DNA of 61,108 bases from NCBI GenBank assembly GCA_023408815.1, contig JAEYJO010000051.1, positions 1 to 61,108 on the forward strand, written 5' to 3'. Shown piece by piece: positions 59,205 to 61,108 of this stretch. The notes beneath the pieces are model-generated. The model made no database searches, was not told where the DNA came from, and worked only from the letters and a program-made list of their open reading frames with translations. Every line of letters starts with the position of its first letter. Within the stretch, counting starts at the first letter, position 1. This stretch comes from Bacillota bacterium (GTDB lineage: Bacteria > Bacillota > Clostridia > Lachnospirales > Lachnospiraceae). Position numbers and translations under genes: made by a program.

Positions 59205-61107
59205 GTGCGCCCGGCGGGCGTACGTTTCAACGGGTGTAAGTCCCGAGTCCGCCCGGTAGTGGGAAGGACATAGCCAATGGCAAGGGTGTCGTGGGTGACT
59301 ACGAATCTGAAGGAAGCCGGATGGCAAATCTCTGGTCTGACGCACAGAAATCATATCAGGCTACAATCGAGGGTAAGGCTGCTGCACAAGTCGAAGCCCA
59401 ATAACTACACGGAACCGGTTGTGGTAAATATGGCAGATGGATGGGGAGAAGGAACGTGCGAGTACCCGGGGAGATCTGCATGGTACGCTTTGAAAGAGGT
59501 AACTATTATCGCAAGGTAATACTGAACATGCAGAAGTCAGCAGAGGTCGTAGTAGCCAAATGGAACAACGTTCCATTCGAGGTGAAGGACCGAATCAATA
59601 GGAGTCCCAAGTATGACCGAGAAAAGGAGGAATGGCTGATGAAGGCAGAAAACTCTGAAAATAGAGACTGTCCGCAAAGAGATAGTGCGGAACATGAAGG
59701 GTATGCGGAAGTGCGTAGGTCATTCCGCTCGATATGGAAAGAAAAGGACAGTGCACAGCCAGAACTCTTGGAAAGGATACTGTATAAGGAAAATCTAAAC
59801 AGAGCTTATAAAAGAGTGAAGGCAAACAAGGGAGCACCTGGGATTGACGGAATAACTGTCGATGAGATTGGTGCATACCTAAGGGATAATCAAGAAGCCG
59901 TTATCGAAAAGATATACAAAGGGAAATATACACCCGACCCGGTAAGACGAAAAGAAATCCCGAAAGCAGAAAGTGGAATGCGAAAGCTTGGTATTCCAAC
60001 TGTCAAAGACCGCATTTTTCAACAAGCCATTGCACAACAACTGATGCCGATTTATGAAGCCTTATTCTCGGAGGGAAGCTTCGGTTACCGCCCGGGAAGA
60101 AGTGCGAAAGATGCTATTACAAAGGTTAAAGAGTATGCAGAAGAGGGTTATCGATATGCGGTATCCATCGACCTCTCAAAATACTTTGATACTTTAAACC
60201 ACGAACTGTTGCTGAACATTCTTCGAAGAAATGTGAAGGATGAAAGGGTAATACAATGGATTAAGCGTTATCTTAAGAGTGGTGTCATGGAAGATGGAGT
60301 AGCCGTGGAGACAGAGGAAGGTTCTCCACAGGGTGGAAATCTATCTCCACTATTGGCAAATGTCTATCTCAATGAGTTTGACCAAGAGTTCCAAAGGAGA
60401 GGTGTTCTGTTCGTACGATATGCAGATGATATTGTTCTGCTAGCTAAGAGCGAAAGAGCCGCAAAGAGACTTTTGGAAACAAGCACGAGCTACCTTGAAG
60501 GAAAGCTTAAGCTGACTGTAAACAAGGATAAAAGTTGTGTGGTCAGCGTGTTTGCAATCCGAAATTTTAAATTCCTTGGCTTCGCATTGGGAAGGAACGG
60601 AAAGGGCATCTATGTCCGAGTTCATCCGAAGTCATGGAAGAAGTTTAAGTCACAGCTGAGAGAACTTTCTTCCCGAAGGTCTGTCCAGAGCATACGACCG
60701 GCACTCGCGAAGGTAAAGGTATATGCGAGAGGATGGCTTAACTATTATGGTTTGGCAGACATGAAGAAACCCATCGAGGACATCAATGGATGGCTCTACC
60801 ATCGGATACGTATGTGTATTTGGAAGCAATGGAAGAAGCCTAAAACAAAGAGGAAGAACCTATTAAAACTAGGAGTTTCCGAAGATTTGGCAAGGCAAGC
60901 AGCTAATAGCCGTAGAGGTTACTGGTTTGTTACACATACGGTGGCGGTCAACATAGCTTTAACAAAAGAAAGACTGATACACAATGGCTTCTATGACTTG
61001 GCCACTGCCTATCAGTCTGTGCACGTCAACTATTGAAAGCGCCGTGTACCGAACGGTACGCACGGTGCTGTGAGAGGACGGCGGTTAGTCACCGCCTCCT
61101 ACTCGAT
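59205..61107 (+). mobile_element. Group II intron, class C-like, inserted after a terminator
   Basis: The 5' end GTGCGCCC at 59205 matches the group II consensus. The reverse transcriptase lies in the domain IV position. Domain V is at about 61039-61068: GCGCCGTG pairs with CACGGTGC, with a 4-bp distal stem, a GAAC loop and a CG bulge; the triad reads CGC and the helix is shorter than in IIA/IIB introns. Domain VI follows, with a candidate branch-point A at 61101, and the 3' end is AT at 61106-61107. Insertion directly after a terminator stem is the habit of group IIC introns. Only one base of 3' exon is in the window. Confidence 0.85.
59639..61036 (+). CDS. ltrA: Group II intron reverse transcriptase/maturase
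   Basis: About 465 residues from the ATG at 59639, which has AAGGAGG eight bases before; a longer frame from 59441 runs through intron RNA domains and is rejected. RT blocks are clear: NKGAPGIDGITVDE, GSFGYRPGRSAKDAI, GSPQGGNLSPLLANVYL, catalytic FVRYADDIVLLA and NFKFLGF; the maturase domain X (about 370-465) has GWLNYYG and RRGYWF-type ends (NSRRGYWFVTH). No HNH endonuclease domain follows, which fits class C. It helps splicing and copies the intron into new sites. Confidence 0.93.
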   Translation: MKAENSENRDCPQRDSAEHEGYAEVRRSFRSIWKEKDSAQPELLERILYKENLNRAYKRVKANKGAPGIDGITVDEIGAYLRDNQEAVIEKIYKGKYTPDPVRRKEIPKAESGMRKLGIPTVKDRIFQQAIAQQLMPIYEALFSEGSFGYRPGRSAKDAITKVKEYAEEGYRYAVSIDLSKYFDTLNHELLLNILRRNVKDERVIQWIKRYLKSGVMEDGVAVETEEGSPQGGNLSPLLANVYLNEFDQEFQRRGVLFVRYADDIVLLAKSERAAKRLLETSTSYLEGKLKLTVNKDKSCVVSVFAIRNFKFLGFALGRNGKGIYVRVHPKSWKKFKSQLRELSSRRSVQSIRPALAKVKVYARGWLNYYGLADMKKPIEDINGWLYHRIRMCIWKQWKKPKTKRKNLLKLGVSEDLARQAANSRRGYWFVTHTVAVNIALTKERLIHNGFYDLATAYQSVHVNY

Positions 61108-61108
61108 T

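Noticed and set aside
1..61108. CRISPR arrays, rRNA and tRNA genes
   Set aside because: No regularly spaced direct repeats and no recognisable tRNA or rRNA sequence were found by eye; short tRNAs cannot be fully excluded without a scan.

Overview
The window looks like chromosome of an anaerobic, low-to-mid GC Gram-positive gut-type bacterium of the Clostridia, most like a Lachnospiraceae member. The grounds are the AGGAGG-type ribosome sites, the Gram-positive carbon-control genes (hprK, a Crh-like HPr, rapZ, whiA), the agmatine/carboxyspermidine polyamine genes, the DUF1846 and YitT proteins, and plant-arabinan utilisation genes. The family assignment is an inference from gene content; no rRNA or tRNA gene was seen.

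Layout. 1-5.7 kb: a five-gene polyamine operon (arginine decarboxylase, SpeE-like aminopropyltransferase, agmatinase, carboxyspermidine dehydrogenase, carboxyspermidine decarboxylase), followed by a convergent Cu/Zn superoxide dismutase. 6.2-12.2 kb: CorA-like and EamA transporters, a serine recombinase, a chemoreceptor, a small DUF3892-like protein and an AraC regulator. Between recombinase and chemoreceptor lies a pair of inverted crossover-like sites that could form an invertible promoter switch. 12.6-22 kb: a GH3 glycosidase, an OmpR-type two-component system, a double-SBP/GGDEF/EAL sensor and a YitT membrane protein. 22-38 kb: housekeeping genes: pyrG-DUF1846 (minus), ftsH, uvrC, then hprK-glk-murB-rapZ-whiA-crh, a diacylglycerol kinase, fba and a cyclophilin. 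38-42 kb: a GNAT protein and an XRE/TPR regulator overlapping an ABC exporter. 42-46.3 kb: a trehalose locus (treP-treC, divergent treR) with two perfect operator palindromes. 46.4-59.1 kb: an arabinan/arabinoside locus: ArsR-type regulator, GH51, GH127, two GH43, a second GH51, a small Cys-rich protein and a sugar ABC importer whose binding-protein gene carries an in-frame TGA. 59.2-61.1 kb: a group II intron inserted just after the importer's terminator hairpin; the window ends one base past its apparent 3' end.

How the genes fit together. Arginine goes to agmatine and putrescine, and then by the carboxyspermidine route to spermidine. The SpeE homologue in the same operon has Asn where the family has Asp or Glu, so its role is uncertain. 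The hprK cluster senses glycolytic state and phosphorylates Ser46 of the Crh-like protein, which cannot take part in sugar phosphotransfer because residue 15 is Glu. Trehalose enters by TreP and is split by TreC under TreR control. Arabinan is cut outside by the lipoprotein GH43; oligomers enter by the CUT1 importer, which has no ATPase gene here, and are finished in the cytoplasm by the GH51, GH43 and GH127 enzymes.
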